A stretch of 60,628 bases of DNA from Ga0074130 sp035492055 (GCA_035492055.1 DATJJR010000094.1:1-60628); one strand, 5' to 3'. Shown: positions 24,865 through 33,790, counted from the first letter of the stretch. A program made the numbers and translations. The notes: generated from the letters alone by a model not told the origin.

Positions 24865-25030
24865 CTGGCGCAGGTTTCGACGAAATCGATTGCAGGAGAA
24901 GGGTTTACAGAAAATATCTAAGGATGGGATTTAATCAGGTAAATCGAATGTCACATATGCGGCACGCAACATGACAGTGCATGCTCGGCAAAAAAGCACC
25001 GGAATAGGGTGACGTCAGAAGCGGGACGGA

Positions 25031-26689
25031 TCAGGGCGCAGCGCGACACTCGACCATGAGCAAAGACATGTCGTCGGACGGCATGCTGGTCGCCAGTTGT
25101 GACGTCAGCCTGCTCAACACATGCGTCAATAAATCATCTTCGGGTGCACTTTCCTCCAGCAAAACGGCGAAACGATCGACACCGAGGGTTTCGCCGCTCA
25201 ACAGCTGGCTTTCCAGCAGGCCATCGGAACAGACGATGAAGCGATCGCCAACCTGCCAGTTGACGTGCTCAAAGCTCAATAAATCGGCATCCGTCTCGAC
25301 AATGCCGAGCGACAAGTGTGTCGATGCAAAACAGCGCTTCACCCGCCCGTCGGTGCCCAGCCAGAACAAAGCCGGTACACCGCCGACCCAAAGATCAGCC
25401 TGTTGCTGCCGTTCATCAATACACATCACGGCCGCGGCAACAAAGCGGCCGCGCGGCAACGTGGCTATCAACTGGCGATTGATCTCGCCGACCAGGCTCT
25501 GCAGATCGGGTACTTGCACAGAGGATTCAATCAGGCTGTAGAACATACTCAACACAGGCATCACGCTGATTGCGGGCGCCAGACCGTGACCCGAGGCATC
25601 GGCCAGCATGGCAAACAATCGTCCATCGCGACTTCTGGCGGCCGCGACGATATCGCCGCTGAAGTCCTGCGCCGGCAAGACCCAATGCCGCACGCAAGGA
25701 TCGGCCACGCCGGGGCGCGCCATCTGGCGTTCGACAATTTCACGAGCCAGGGCATGCTCGCGCGCCTGCCATTCGCGATAGGCTTCCACGCGCCGCTGCA
25801 ACTCGACCATGCGCCTTAGCGAGCGCAGCTTGGCGTCAAGTACGATGAAGTTGATCGGCTTCGACATGAAATCGTCGCCGCCGGCATCGAGGCCGTCGAT
25901 CAAATGCTCGTTGCGATCCAGCGCGGAAATGAAAATCACCGGCACCCAGCGCTCGCCCGAAATTTCGCGAATACGGCGCGTCGCCTCGTAGCCGTTGACC
26001 TCCGGCATCATCACGTCCATCAAGACCATATCCGGCCGCTCGAGCCGGAAAATCTTCAGCGCCTCCTCCCCATTCTCGGCACTGAAGAACGTATAGCCGA
26101 GACGGGTCAGGAAGACTTTGAGAATCTGGCGGTTGACGGCTGTGTCGTCCACCACCAGTACCTTGAAGGCGGCGTCGGCAGGATCACGCTCCAGATTGGC
26201 CGTCATGTGCATCATGTGATCCACATGATTCGGCGACTCCACAGCGACGGTCGCAATCGCCACATTGCCCGCGCCATGGTATTCGAGATGTGAAAAGCTC
26301 AGTTGCCGCGCCACGGTAATGCCGCGCCCGTTGGGGTCTTCCGCGCGCGCCGCCTGCATCGACAAATACGGCCGCCAGTCAAAGCCGGGGCCGCAGTCAC
26401 GAACGATGAACACGAGGCCGGTAACCTCTTCGCGCACTTCAACACTGGCCTTGCGGCCGGCATTCTCGGACAAGGCCAAACGCCGCTCGACCTCCGTTTC
26501 CCAATCGCCCGAAAGACGCAAAGCCCGCTTTTCGGTATAACCAATGCCCAAATTCCCGTGTTCGACGGCATTAATGAACAGCTCGGCCAACCCGAGCACC
26601 GCCATTTCCGGTTGCGGACAACGTTGCGCCAAGTGTGTTGCCAGCTGCTTTGCCTCGCGCAACGTCGAAAACTCGAATATTTCGCTCAC
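25031..26689 (-). CDS. RsbU-like regulator: HATPase, receiver and PP2C-type phosphatase domains
   Basis: The 552-residue protein starts with an RsbW-like ATPase/anti-sigma kinase domain (ELFINAVEHGNLG, VRDCGPGFDW, NGRGI), continues with a CheY-like receiver (VLVVDDTAVNRQI, phospho-Asp in DMVLMDVMMPEVNGYE, switch Lys in MSKP) and ends with a SpoIIE-type PP2C phosphatase (FSGDIVAAARS, ADASGHG, SDGLLE, PSDDMSL). It resembles partner-switching regulators that act on an anti-anti-sigma protein, but no STAS gene is adjacent. The GTG at 26689 overlaps the stop of the CbiX-like gene (GTGA), so the two are translationally coupled. The TTG three codons upstream is less likely. Confidence 0.9.
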   Translation of the reverse strand: MSEIFEFSTLREAKQLATHLAQRCPQPEMAVLGLAELFINAVEHGNLGIGYTEKRALRLSGDWETEVERRLALSENAGRKASVEVREEVTGLVFIVRDCGPGFDWRPYLSMQAARAEDPNGRGITVARQLSFSHLEYHGAGNVAIATVAVESPNHVDHMMHMTANLERDPADAAFKVLVVDDTAVNRQILKVFLTRLGYTFFSAENGEEALKIFRLERPDMVLMDVMMPEVNGYEATRRIREISGERWVPVIFISALDRNEHLIDGLDAGGDDFMSKPINFIVLDAKLRSLRRMVELQRRVEAYREWQAREHALAREIVERQMARPGVADPCVRHWVLPAQDFSGDIVAAARSRDGRLFAMLADASGHGLAPAISVMPVLSMFYSLIESSVQVPDLQSLVGEINRQLIATLPRGRFVAAAVMCIDERQQQADLWVGGVPALFWLGTDGRVKRCFASTHLSLGIVETDADLLSFEHVNWQVGDRFIVCSDGLLESQLLSGETLGVDRFAVLLEESAPEDDLLTHVLSRLTSQLATSMPSDDMSLLMVECRAAP

Positions 26690-27069
26690 GCTTCGCAAAC
26701 CCCACTCGCAGACAAGGCATAACGCGCCATCGCCGCGAGCATTTCCGGCGATTCGCCGAGCGAAGTCGCAACACGCACCGCCACACCGGGCCGTGCAGCC
26801 ATTGCCGTAGCCACGAGTTGCGGCAAATCGGTGCGCACGTGGTTGCCAGCAGCAATGAAGACGGGGATGACAACAATATCGGTCACGCCAAGATCCGCCA
26901 AATGGGCCACTGCGCCGGGAAGATCGGGGGTCATCAGCTCAAGATAGGCCAGCTCGACCGGCACCATCGGACTCAAGCGACAGATCTCGTCACGCAAGGC
27001 GTGAAATGGCGCAGCCCATGCCGGACTGCGCGAACCATGGCCGAAGAGGACGATGCCTTTTTTTTTCAT
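26686..27069 (-). CDS. cbiX: CbiX-like sirohydrochlorin chelatase, single-domain
   Basis: The 127-residue protein is of the short CbiX/SirB class, which inserts a divalent metal into sirohydrochlorin. His11 in LFGHGSR and the second His in AAGNHVRTDLP are the expected metal or acid-base residues. Fe2+ insertion would give the siroheme that NirB needs; Co2+ insertion would lead to cobalamin. ATG 27069 has GGAG eight nt upstream; the open frame runs 21 nt further. It is divergent from rplU and coupled to the RsbU-like gene. The nitrite-reductase role is inferred from neighbourhood only. Confidence 0.88.
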   Translation of the reverse strand: MKKKGIVLFGHGSRSPAWAAPFHALRDEICRLSPMVPVELAYLELMTPDLPGAVAHLADLGVTDIVVIPVFIAAGNHVRTDLPQLVATAMAARPGVAVRVATSLGESPEMLAAMARYALSASGVCEA

Positions 27070-27156
27070 CTCATGTACTCCATGCCGCAACGATACCGCG
27101 CTTATACAACCGCTTTATCAAAAAATAAGCAAAAAGGAGGCAAGTCATTGACATAC

Positions 27157-27185
27157 TTGACAGAACAGGGCTTCACCGATATATT
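27157..27185 (+). promoter_or_regulatory. Sigma-70 promoter of rplU-rpmA
   Basis: TTGACA at 27157-27162, a 17-bp spacer, and TATATT at 27180-27185. A second TTGACA stands nine bp upstream. The predicted leader before rplU is about 42 nt. Confidence 0.82.
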
Positions 27186-27233
27186 GGCGGGCTCTTTGTA
27201 GTCCAGTAGTCCATTTCTCAATCGGAGTCCCCT

Positions 27234-27545
27234 ATGTATGCGGTCATAAAAACCGGCGGCAAGCAGTATCGTGTCGCAGCCGGCGAAAAAATTAAGGTAG
27301 AACAGATACCTGCAGACGTGGGCGCGGAAATCACTCTCGACCAGGTTCTCATGGTCGGTGAGGGTGATTCGGTCAAGATCGGTGCCCCGCTCGTCGCAGG
27401 CGCTACCGTCAAGGCCAAGGTCATCGCGCACGGTCGTCACGACAAGGTCAAGATCTTCAAGATGCGTCGTCGTAAGCATTATCAGAAGCATCAAGGTCAT
27501 CGCCAGAACTACACCGAAATCGAAATCGGCGCCATCGCCGGTTAA
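27234..27545 (+). CDS. rplU: Large ribosomal subunit protein bL21
   Basis: The 103-residue protein begins MYAVIKTGGKQYRVAAGEKI, the standard bL21 N-terminus, and contains KIFKMRRRKHYQKHQGHRQ, the basic 23S-binding region. It is an early-assembling protein of the 50S subunit. It starts with ATG 27234 and is followed 21 bp later by rpmA, the usual order. A strong sigma-70 promoter precedes it. Confidence 0.98.
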   Translation: MYAVIKTGGKQYRVAAGEKIKVEQIPADVGAEITLDQVLMVGEGDSVKIGAPLVAGATVKAKVIAHGRHDKVKIFKMRRRKHYQKHQGHRQNYTEIEIGAIAG

Positions 27546-27566
27546 GCCAATCAGGAGTCAAGCACC

Positions 27567-27830
27567 ATGGCACACAAAAAGGCAGGCGGCAGTTCGCGTA
27601 ACGGCCGCGACTCAGAATCGAAGCGACTCGGCGTAAAGGCTTTCGGTGGTCAACTGGTTTCGGCCGGTAGCATCATCGTGCGTCAGCGCGGCACGCGCTT
27701 TCACGCTGGCGACGGCGTTGGCATGGGCGTGGATCACACCCTGTTCGCCAAGGTCGAAGGCACTGTTCAGTTCGTCCTCAAGGGCGCTGAGCAACGCAAG
27801 ACTGTCGTCATCGTTCCGGCCGCACAGTAA
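27567..27830 (+). CDS. rpmA: Large ribosomal subunit protein bL27
   Basis: The 87-residue protein begins MAHKKAGGSSRNGRDSESKR, the typical flexible bL27 arm that reaches the peptidyl transferase centre. No Firmicute-type N-terminal cleavage extension is present. It is co-transcribed with rplU and followed by an intrinsic terminator that separates it from obgE. Confidence 0.98.
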   Translation: MAHKKAGGSSRNGRDSESKRLGVKAFGGQLVSAGSIIVRQRGTRFHAGDGVGMGVDHTLFAKVEGTVQFVLKGAEQRKTVVIVPAAQ

Positions 27831-27847
27831 GCTCAAGCATCAGACCG

Positions 27848-27879
27848 CAAAAGCCCTATCCTTGCGGATAGGGCTTTTG
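27848..27879 (+). terminator. Intrinsic terminator after rpmA
   Basis: A perfect 14-bp stem (27848-27861 with 27866-27879) has a TTGC loop and a T-rich 3' side. obgE starts 38 bp later and may depend on readthrough or its own promoter. Confidence 0.88.
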
Positions 27880-27917
27880 TATTTGTAGTCCCCGTATTTA
27901 CCAACCCCAATCCAGCC

Positions 27918-28994
27918 ATGAAATTCTTTGACGAAGCAAAAATCGAAGTGGTCGCCGGCGACGGCGGCAATGGCGCTGCCACGTTTCGTCGCGAGAAATT
28001 CATTCCTTTCGGCGGACCTGATGGGGGTGATGGCGGCCGTGGCGGCAGTATTTATGCCGTTGCTGATCGCAACCTGAATACGCTGATCGATTACCGCTAC
28101 ACGCGCCACTTCCGTGCCGAGCGCGGCGAAAACGGCCGCGGCGCTGATTGCTACGGCAAAGGCGGCGACGACATGGAATTGCGCGTGCCTGTCGGCACCA
28201 TCATCACGGATGCCAATACCGGCGAAGTCATTGCCGACTTGGCGCGCGATGGTCAACGAGAGCTGATTGCGCGCGGCGGCAAGGGCGGTTTGGGCAACCT
28301 GCATTTCAAGTCCAGCACCAACCGCGCACCGCGTCAAAAAACACCCGGCGAAGAAGGCGAATACCGTGAGTTGAAGATGGAGCTCAAGGTACTGGCCGAC
28401 GTCGGACTGCTCGGCTTGCCGAATGCCGGCAAGTCGACTTTCATTCGCGCGGTTTCGGCAGCCAAACCCAAGGTCGCGGACTATCCCTTCACCACGCTGC
28501 ACCCCAATCTGGGTGTCGTGCGTGTGGACGACAACCGCAGCTTCGTCATCGCCGACATTCCCGGCCTGATCGAGGGCGCGGCCGAAGGCGCCGGCCTTGG
28601 CCATCGTTTTCTCAAGCATCTGCAGCGTACGGGCATCCTGCTACACCTTGTCGACATGGCACCTTTCGATGAGAACGCCGATCCGGTGCGCGATGCGCAT
28701 GCCATCGTCGAAGAATTGCGCAAGTACGACGAGGCGCTCTACAACAAGCCACGCTGGCTGGTGTTGAACAAGCAGGATTTGGTGCCTGAAGATGAGCGCG
28801 CCGAGCGCATCGCCGCGCTGGTCAAGGGGTATGGTGCCGTCGATCGTTATTTCGTCATTTCCGGCATCAGCGGCGATGGATGCAAGTCGCTGACCTACGC
28901 CATCATGGATTATCTGGAATCGCTGCCTCGTCACGACATCACGGAAGTCGTCGAACCGCACATTGAAGATGAGGCGTCTGAGGATCAGTCTTGA
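27918..28994 (+). CDS. obgE: GTPase ObgE/CgtA
   Basis: The 358-residue GTPase has the glycine-rich Obg fold in the first ~158 residues, then the G domain with GLPNAGKST (G1), the FTTLHP switch, DIPGLIEG (G3) and NKQD (G4). It associates with the 50S subunit and links ribosome maturation to nutrient status. The C-terminus is short and acidic. Its stop overlaps the TTG start of proB by 4 nt, as expected in this conserved gene order. Confidence 0.97.
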   Translation: MKFFDEAKIEVVAGDGGNGAATFRREKFIPFGGPDGGDGGRGGSIYAVADRNLNTLIDYRYTRHFRAERGENGRGADCYGKGGDDMELRVPVGTIITDANTGEVIADLARDGQRELIARGGKGGLGNLHFKSSTNRAPRQKTPGEEGEYRELKMELKVLADVGLLGLPNAGKSTFIRAVSAAKPKVADYPFTTLHPNLGVVRVDDNRSFVIADIPGLIEGAAEGAGLGHRFLKHLQRTGILLHLVDMAPFDENADPVRDAHAIVEELRKYDEALYNKPRWLVLNKQDLVPEDERAERIAALVKGYGAVDRYFVISGISGDGCKSLTYAIMDYLESLPRHDITEVVEPHIEDEASEDQS

Positions 28995-30112
28995 ACCACC
29001 GTACACAAATCAAGCATAGCCGCCGCCTCGTCATCAAAGTCGGCAGCGCGCTCGTCACCGACAACGGTGCCGGACTGTCACAACAATTCATCACCAGCCT
29101 CGCAGCGCAAATGGCGGCGCTACGTCAATCCGGCAAGCAGGTTTTGCTCGTGACATCCGGTGCCATCGCTGCTGGTATGCAGCGCCTCGGCTGGTCGACG
29201 CGACCAACACTGATGCATGAGCTGCAGGCCGCCGCCGCGGTCGGTCAAATGGGATTGGCCACAGCGTATGAAGGCGCATTCGGTGCACATGGCATCAACA
29301 CTGCACAGATTCTGCTCACGCACGAAGATCTTGCCGACCGCACGCGCTATCTGAACGCACGCTCGACACTGCAAGGCCTGCTTGAATTCAACGTCATCCC
29401 CGTCATCAACGAGAACGACACCGTCGTCACCGACGAAATCAAGTTCGGTGACAACGACACGCTGGGGGCACTCGTCGCCAATCTCATCGAAGCCGACGCG
29501 CTGATCATTCTCACTGACCAGCACGGTCTGTACAGTGCTGACCCGCGCAGCAACCCTGACGCCACATTCATCCACGAAGGCCGTGCCGATGATCGCCAGT
29601 ACGAAGCCATGGCCGGCGGTGCCGGTACGGGCATCAGCAAGGGCGGCATGATCACCAAGATTCGCGCCGCTCAGCGTGCTGCACGTAGCGGCGCGCATAC
29701 GTTGATTGCCAGTGGCCGCGAAGCCAATGTACTGCCACGTCTCGCCGCTGGCGAACGGCTTGGAACCTTGCTCTACGCCACCTCTACGCCACTCGCCGCA
29801 CGCAAGCAATGGCTTGCCGACCACCTGCAATTGGCGGGTTCGGTGACGATCGATGCGGGCGCAGTCAATGCACTGAAATCGGGCAAGAGCCTGTTGCCGG
29901 TCGGCGTGAAAGAAGTCGCGGGAGAGTTCGAACGCGGTACAGCGATTGCCTGCCGCGATGCAAGCGGCCATGAAATCGCGCGCGGCCTTGCCAATTACTC
30001 AGCCTCGGAAACCCGCCGCATCGCTGGACATGCCAGCGATGAAATCGAGTCACTACTCGGGTATGCGGACGAAGATGTCCTGATTCACCGAGACAATCTC
30101 ATACTGCTCTAG
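28991..30112 (+). CDS. proB: Glutamate 5-kinase ProB
   Basis: The 373-residue enzyme phosphorylates glutamate in the first step of proline synthesis. It has an amino-acid-kinase domain (KVGSALVT, LLVTSGAIAAGMQRL, NENDTVVTDEIKFGDND) and a C-terminal PUA domain (GAVNALKSGKSLLPVGV). No ATG precedes the conserved core; the start is TTG 28991, overlapping the obgE stop (TTGA), with GAGG seven nt upstream. The partner gene proA is not adjacent. It is convergent with the LpxO-like gene. Confidence 0.96.
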   Translation: MNHRTQIKHSRRLVIKVGSALVTDNGAGLSQQFITSLAAQMAALRQSGKQVLLVTSGAIAAGMQRLGWSTRPTLMHELQAAAAVGQMGLATAYEGAFGAHGINTAQILLTHEDLADRTRYLNARSTLQGLLEFNVIPVINENDTVVTDEIKFGDNDTLGALVANLIEADALIILTDQHGLYSADPRSNPDATFIHEGRADDRQYEAMAGGAGTGISKGGMITKIRAAQRAARSGAHTLIASGREANVLPRLAAGERLGTLLYATSTPLAARKQWLADHLQLAGSVTIDAGAVNALKSGKSLLPVGVKEVAGEFERGTAIACRDASGHEIARGLANYSASETRRIAGHASDEIESLLGYADEDVLIHRDNLILL

Positions 30113-30137
30113 GCGCATGAGATTGTCGGCGCATTGA

Positions 30138-31037
30138 TTACATCCAGATGATCAGCGCCACGACTGTGGCAATCAGCGCCAGTTTGGTGATCTTGTACAC
30201 GGTCCTGTTCCAGGCCTTGAAGCGGCGGCGATATTGCCCCACCACCCACACAAAGTAGAACAGTTTGCTGACCAAGCCTTCCTGGTCGCCGATCTCATTG
30301 GGCGAGCTGGCCGCCGTCATCATGGTGCGGCCAAGGAAACGATTGATCGCCTGCGCCCAGCGGTAACGCATCGGGCGTTCCACGTCGCAGAACAGGATGA
30401 TGCGATCACGACCGCTTTCATTCAGCGCCCAGTGGATGAACGTCTCATCAAATACCACGCTTTGGCCATCGCGCCAGCTGTAGCGTTCGCCATCAACATC
30501 GATGAAGCAGCGATCGTCGTTCGGTGTCTCCAGGCCAAGGTGATAACGCAAGGAACCGGCAAAAGGATCGCGATGCGGGTTCAGCTTGGCGCCGTGCGGC
30601 AATTCGGCAAACATCGCGGCCTTGACGCCGGGAATGTCGCGCAGCAAAGCCACGGTCTTGGGGCAAAACTGCTCGGCCGAAGGATGGTTTGCCTCATACC
30701 ACTTCAGGTAGAAGCGCTTCCAGCCGGTCTTGAAAAAGGAATTGAAGCCGGCGTCATTATTATTCTCGGCTGCCTTGATGCGATGTGCCTCGCGCATGGC
30801 CACGGCTTCGTCTCGGATGATTTCCCAATTCCTGTCGAGAATATCCAGCCCGGCAAATGCACTGACCGGCAGGTAAGGCTTTGACGGCACCGACGAAAAC
30901 AGATGCATGAAGGTATTGATCGGCGCCATCACCGAGGAGTGATCGAAAAGCTGCCGAAAGAAAGGCAGACGTACACGACCTCGGAAGTGAATCCACAGGA
31001 TGGAGAACAGAAAGATGGCGACGATAGCCCACTTCAT
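30138..31037 (-). CDS. LpxO-like aspartyl/asparaginyl beta-hydroxylase family protein
   Basis: This 299-residue Fe(II)/2-oxoglutarate dioxygenase family member has an N-terminal hydrophobic segment and a C-terminal one (LALIATVVALIIWM). Iron ligands are likely His155 and Asp157 (NPHRDPF) and His202 (FDETFIHWALN), with an Arg downstream for 2-oxoglutarate. The layout matches LpxO, which hydroxylates the secondary acyl chain of lipid A at the cytoplasmic face of the inner membrane. Related enzymes hydroxylate other substrates, so the lipid A role is probable, not proven. It starts at ATG 31037. Confidence 0.82.
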   Translation of the reverse strand: MKWAIVAIFLFSILWIHFRGRVRLPFFRQLFDHSSVMAPINTFMHLFSSVPSKPYLPVSAFAGLDILDRNWEIIRDEAVAMREAHRIKAAENNNDAGFNSFFKTGWKRFYLKWYEANHPSAEQFCPKTVALLRDIPGVKAAMFAELPHGAKLNPHRDPFAGSLRYHLGLETPNDDRCFIDVDGERYSWRDGQSVVFDETFIHWALNESGRDRIILFCDVERPMRYRWAQAINRFLGRTMMTAASSPNEIGDQEGLVSKLFYFVWVVGQYRRRFKAWNRTVYKITKLALIATVVALIIWM

Positions 31038-31074
31038 GGAAGATCCGCTTTGAAATGAAATGCCTGTATGGACA

Positions 31075-31106
31075 CGGGCCGTTCCGCGTTGCCACGGAAC
31101 GGCCCG
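31075..31106 (-). terminator. Strong hairpin downstream of erpA
   Basis: A perfect 12-bp GC-rich stem (31075-31086 with 31095-31106) encloses an 8-nt loop, about 30 bp after the erpA stop. The T-run on the minus strand is poor, so it may be a weak terminator or a transcript-stabilising hairpin. Confidence 0.5.
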
Positions 31107-31135
31107 GAGTCAGCAGTAATCAGCGAGTTCGACGA

Positions 31136-31486
31136 TCAGGCCGAGAAGGAAGAACCGCAACCGCACGTGCTGGTGGCGTTCGGGTTCTTGATGACGAACT
31201 GCGAACCTTCCAGCCCTTCGGTGTAATCAATTTCGGCACCGACCAGATACTGGTAGCTCATGGAATCGATCAACAGCGTGACGCCGTTCTTTTCCAGCGT
31301 GGTGTCGTCCTCGTTGATGGCTTCATCGAAAGTGAAGCCGTACTGGAAACCGGAGCAACCGCCGCCGCTGACAAACACGCGCAACTTCAGCGCATCATTG
31401 CCTTCTTCGACGATCAGTTCCTTGACCTTGTTGGCCGCGCTGTCGGTGAAATTCAGCGGTGCCGGCATTTCGGTGGGGGCGTTCAT
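31136..31486 (-). CDS. erpA: Iron-sulfur insertion protein ErpA
   Basis: The 116-residue A-type carrier delivers [4Fe-4S] or [2Fe-2S] clusters to apoproteins. The three cluster-binding Cys are at positions 44 (GGGCSGFQYGF), 108 and 110 (STCGCGSSFSA). Its length and C-terminus fit ErpA better than IscA. The window also encodes several Fe-S enzymes (nitrate reductase, NirB). It starts with ATG 31486 with GGAGACA upstream, and a strong hairpin follows the gene. Confidence 0.95.
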   Translation of the reverse strand: MNAPTEMPAPLNFTDSAANKVKELIVEEGNDALKLRVFVSGGGCSGFQYGFTFDEAINEDDTTLEKNGVTLLIDSMSYQYLVGAEIDYTEGLEGSQFVIKNPNATSTCGCGSSFSA

Positions 31487-31582
31487 GGTGTGTCTCCTTG
31501 ATGTCTCGCCCTTTTAACTGGGGGCGACAACCGATATTTCAATTATCCGCTTGCATCCGCAAGGGGTCAAATGACGAAAAAG

Positions 31583-32002
31583 TCAGGCCACCGCGCCGTT
31601 TGCGGCCAATTTAAGTTCCACCGCGCGCGTGGGCGTATCGTGCACCAGTCGGCCCTGAACAACAGCACCGAGGTGCATTTCCAGCGTGTTGTACTCGACG
31701 TCGCCAGTTACACGTGCCTTGGGCTGCAGCTCAAGAAACTCACTCGAATGCACCGGCCCAGTCACGTTGCCGTTGATGACCACGTGGCTGACGCGCACCA
31801 CGCCCTCGACGCGAGCATGCTCGCTGATCACCAGTGTGCTTGCGCCCTCGCCCGTCGCAATGACGTTACCGTGCACTTCGCCATCGATACGCAGGCCGCC
31901 ACTGAAAGCAATGTCGCCCTGAATCTGCGTGCCAACACCGATCAAGGTATCGATGCGATTCTGCGGCTTGCTCGCCGTCGCTGAACTCTTGTTGCCGAAC
32001 AT
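31583..32002 (-). CDS. Bactofilin family protein
   Basis: The 139-residue protein is almost all repeating short beta-strands of the bactofilin (DUF583) right-handed beta-helix (TLIGVGTQIQGDIAFSGG, RIDGEVHGNV, ARVEGVVRVSHVVINGNV). Bactofilins polymerise without nucleotide and act in cell shape or polar organisation. The N-terminal FGNKSS tail is the type that can bind membranes. It lies between erpA and the coiled-coil membrane protein, the usual Burkholderiales arrangement. Confidence 0.93.
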   Translation of the reverse strand: MFGNKSSATASKPQNRIDTLIGVGTQIQGDIAFSGGLRIDGEVHGNVIATGEGASTLVISEHARVEGVVRVSHVVINGNVTGPVHSSEFLELQPKARVTGDVEYNTLEMHLGAVVQGRLVHDTPTRAVELKLAANGAVA

Positions 32003-32024
32003 GCGAACTCCTTGGGATGACGCC

Positions 32025-32792
32025 TTAAAGCGTTATGCGTTGAGCGGCCCGGACATTTCCATCCTTAACCAATCGGGCCTCGACCGACAGCAACTTGGCA
32101 CCAACCGGAATACGAAATTGTCCTTCGAGCCGATGAAAGTTGCGGACGCTCACCTGGAAACGGTTCGCCGCCGGATCACCAGCAGCGGGAACAGTCATCA
32201 TAACATTGCCGTCCACCTGCTGAACACTTAACGAGAATTGCAGCTGGCCATTGAATTCATTGCCCTTTTTATCCTGTTGACGATTCACCAGCATGGAATA
32301 GGTATAGGTTCCGTCATTGCCGGCCGGGGCCACACGCAGTTGCGCAATCGATACACCTACGTCCTGAACCTGATTGTTGCGAGTCTGCGCCATGTTTTCG
32401 AAGACGGCCAGATTTTCCTTGAGCTTCGCATTCTCGTCTTCAAGGTCGGCAGCGTGTTTCTTCAACTGATCCTGCGCCACTTGCTCGATCTGCAGCCGGG
32501 CATTGGCCCCCGTCACGGCATCACGCAAGCGGTTCAGTTCAGCAGTCTGCTCGGCCACTTGTGACTTCAGATCAGCCATATCCGAGTTGCTGAATCCAGC
32601 AATCCCGCGTCCGGCATCGTAGATCCAACCGGCCAGGGCGAGCGACACGGCAGTGATGACAATCACGCTCAACACCCGCAAGTGCCACGGCACATGCGTG
32701 CGCACGGTCAGTCTGGGGGCCGCGATGCCAAAGCGGCTGCGTAGCCGCCGTGCCTTTACGGCAAGACCGGAATTTGTGCGAGGCCAGTGCAT
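32025..32792 (-). CDS. DUF6776-like membrane-anchored coiled-coil protein
   Basis: The 255-residue protein has a short basic N-terminus, one transmembrane helix (VLSVIVITAVSLALAGWIYD), a coiled coil of ~80 residues rich in Leu, Ala and Gln (VAEQTAELNRLRDAVTG and following) and a C-terminal beta-rich domain that probably lies in the periplasm. It resembles the DUF6776 family of unknown function found beside bactofilin genes. The start is uncertain: ATG 32792 lies within the last codons of argC (37-nt overlap), and a GTG further in would lose the conserved basic segment. A structural role with the bactofilin is an inference from the gene pair. Confidence 0.7.
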   Translation of the reverse strand: MHWPRTNSGLAVKARRLRSRFGIAAPRLTVRTHVPWHLRVLSVIVITAVSLALAGWIYDAGRGIAGFSNSDMADLKSQVAEQTAELNRLRDAVTGANARLQIEQVAQDQLKKHAADLEDENAKLKENLAVFENMAQTRNNQVQDVGVSIAQLRVAPAGNDGTYTYSMLVNRQQDKKGNEFNGQLQFSLSVQQVDGNVMMTVPAAGDPAANRFQVSVRNFHRLEGQFRIPVGAKLLSVEARLVKDGNVRAAQRITL

Positions 32793-33790
32793 TCGTCGAA
32801 ACTGAACATCACATTCATATTTTGCACGGCTTGACCGGCCGCACCCTTGACCAGATTGTCGATCACCGACAGCACCACCAGCGTGTCGCCGCCCTGCGGC
32901 CGATGCACGGCAATGCGGCAAACATTGGAAGCACGTACCGAGCGCGTCTCCGGATGCGACTTGGCCGGCATCACATCAACGAAGGGTTCGTTGGCATAGC
33001 GTTTCTCGAACAAAGCCTGGAAGTCCTCTTCGCGAGTGATGCGGGCATACAGCGTGGCATGGATGCCACGAATCAGGGGGGTGAGATGCGGTACGAAGGT
33101 CAGGCTCACAGGCTTGCCAGCGGCCACATTAAGACGCTCGGTGATTTCAGGCAGGTGACGATGGCCGGACACACCATAGGCTTTGAAATTGTCAGACGCT
33201 TCAGAAAACAGCGCATGCACTTCAGCTTTGCGGCCAGTACCGGAAACGCCTGACTTGGCATCGGCAATCAGAGTATTGATGTCGATACAGCCAGCTTCGA
33301 TCAGCGGCAGAAAACCCAACTGCGTAGCAGTAGGGTAGCAACCGGGATTACCGACGATGCGTGCCGTCTTGATTTTGTCGCGATTAACTTCGGGCAGGCC
33401 GTAAACCGACTCCTTTAGCAGGGCTGGTTCGGAATGTGGCATGCCATACCATTTCTCGAATACCTCGACGTCCTGCAGACGATAGTCGGCCGCCAGATCG
33501 ATGATGCGCACACCCGCATCCAGTAACTCTCGCGACTGCTTCATGGCCACGCCGTGTGGTGTGGCGAAAAAAACGACGTCGCACTCCTTGAGCAAAGACG
33601 AGGATGGATCGGTGAATTTCAGATCGACATGACCACGCAGGCTGGGAAACATATCCGCCACTGCCGTTCCAGCCTCGCCGCGCGACGTGATGGCGTGTAA
33701 CACCACACCCGGATGCTGCGCCAGCAAGCGCAGCAATTCGACGCCCGTATAGCCGGTACCGCCAACAATGCCTACTTTGATTTTGCTCAT
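32756..33790 (-). CDS. argC: N-acetyl-gamma-glutamyl-phosphate reductase
   Basis: The 344-residue enzyme reduces N-acetylglutamyl phosphate to the semialdehyde in arginine synthesis. It has an NADP Rossmann motif (VGIVGGTGYTGVELLRLL) and the catalytic Cys151 in GNPGCYPTA. The C-terminal part has the dimerisation and substrate regions (SGVSGTGRKAEVHALFSE). It starts at ATG 33790. It follows rpsI in direction, but the rpsI terminator separates them. Confidence 0.97.
   Translation of the reverse strand: MSKIKVGIVGGTGYTGVELLRLLAQHPGVVLHAITSRGEAGTAVADMFPSLRGHVDLKFTDPSSSLLKECDVVFFATPHGVAMKQSRELLDAGVRIIDLAADYRLQDVEVFEKWYGMPHSEPALLKESVYGLPEVNRDKIKTARIVGNPGCYPTATQLGFLPLIEAGCIDINTLIADAKSGVSGTGRKAEVHALFSEASDNFKAYGVSGHRHLPEITERLNVAAGKPVSLTFVPHLTPLIRGIHATLYARITREEDFQALFEKRYANEPFVDVMPAKSHPETRSVRASNVCRIAVHRPQGGDTLVVLSVIDNLVKGAAGQAVQNMNVMFSFDECTGLAQIPVLP

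Noticed and set aside
24961..25000. NtrC site upstream of nrtA
   Set aside because: GGCAC and GTGC arms occur but with an 11-nt gap, not the 7 nt required.
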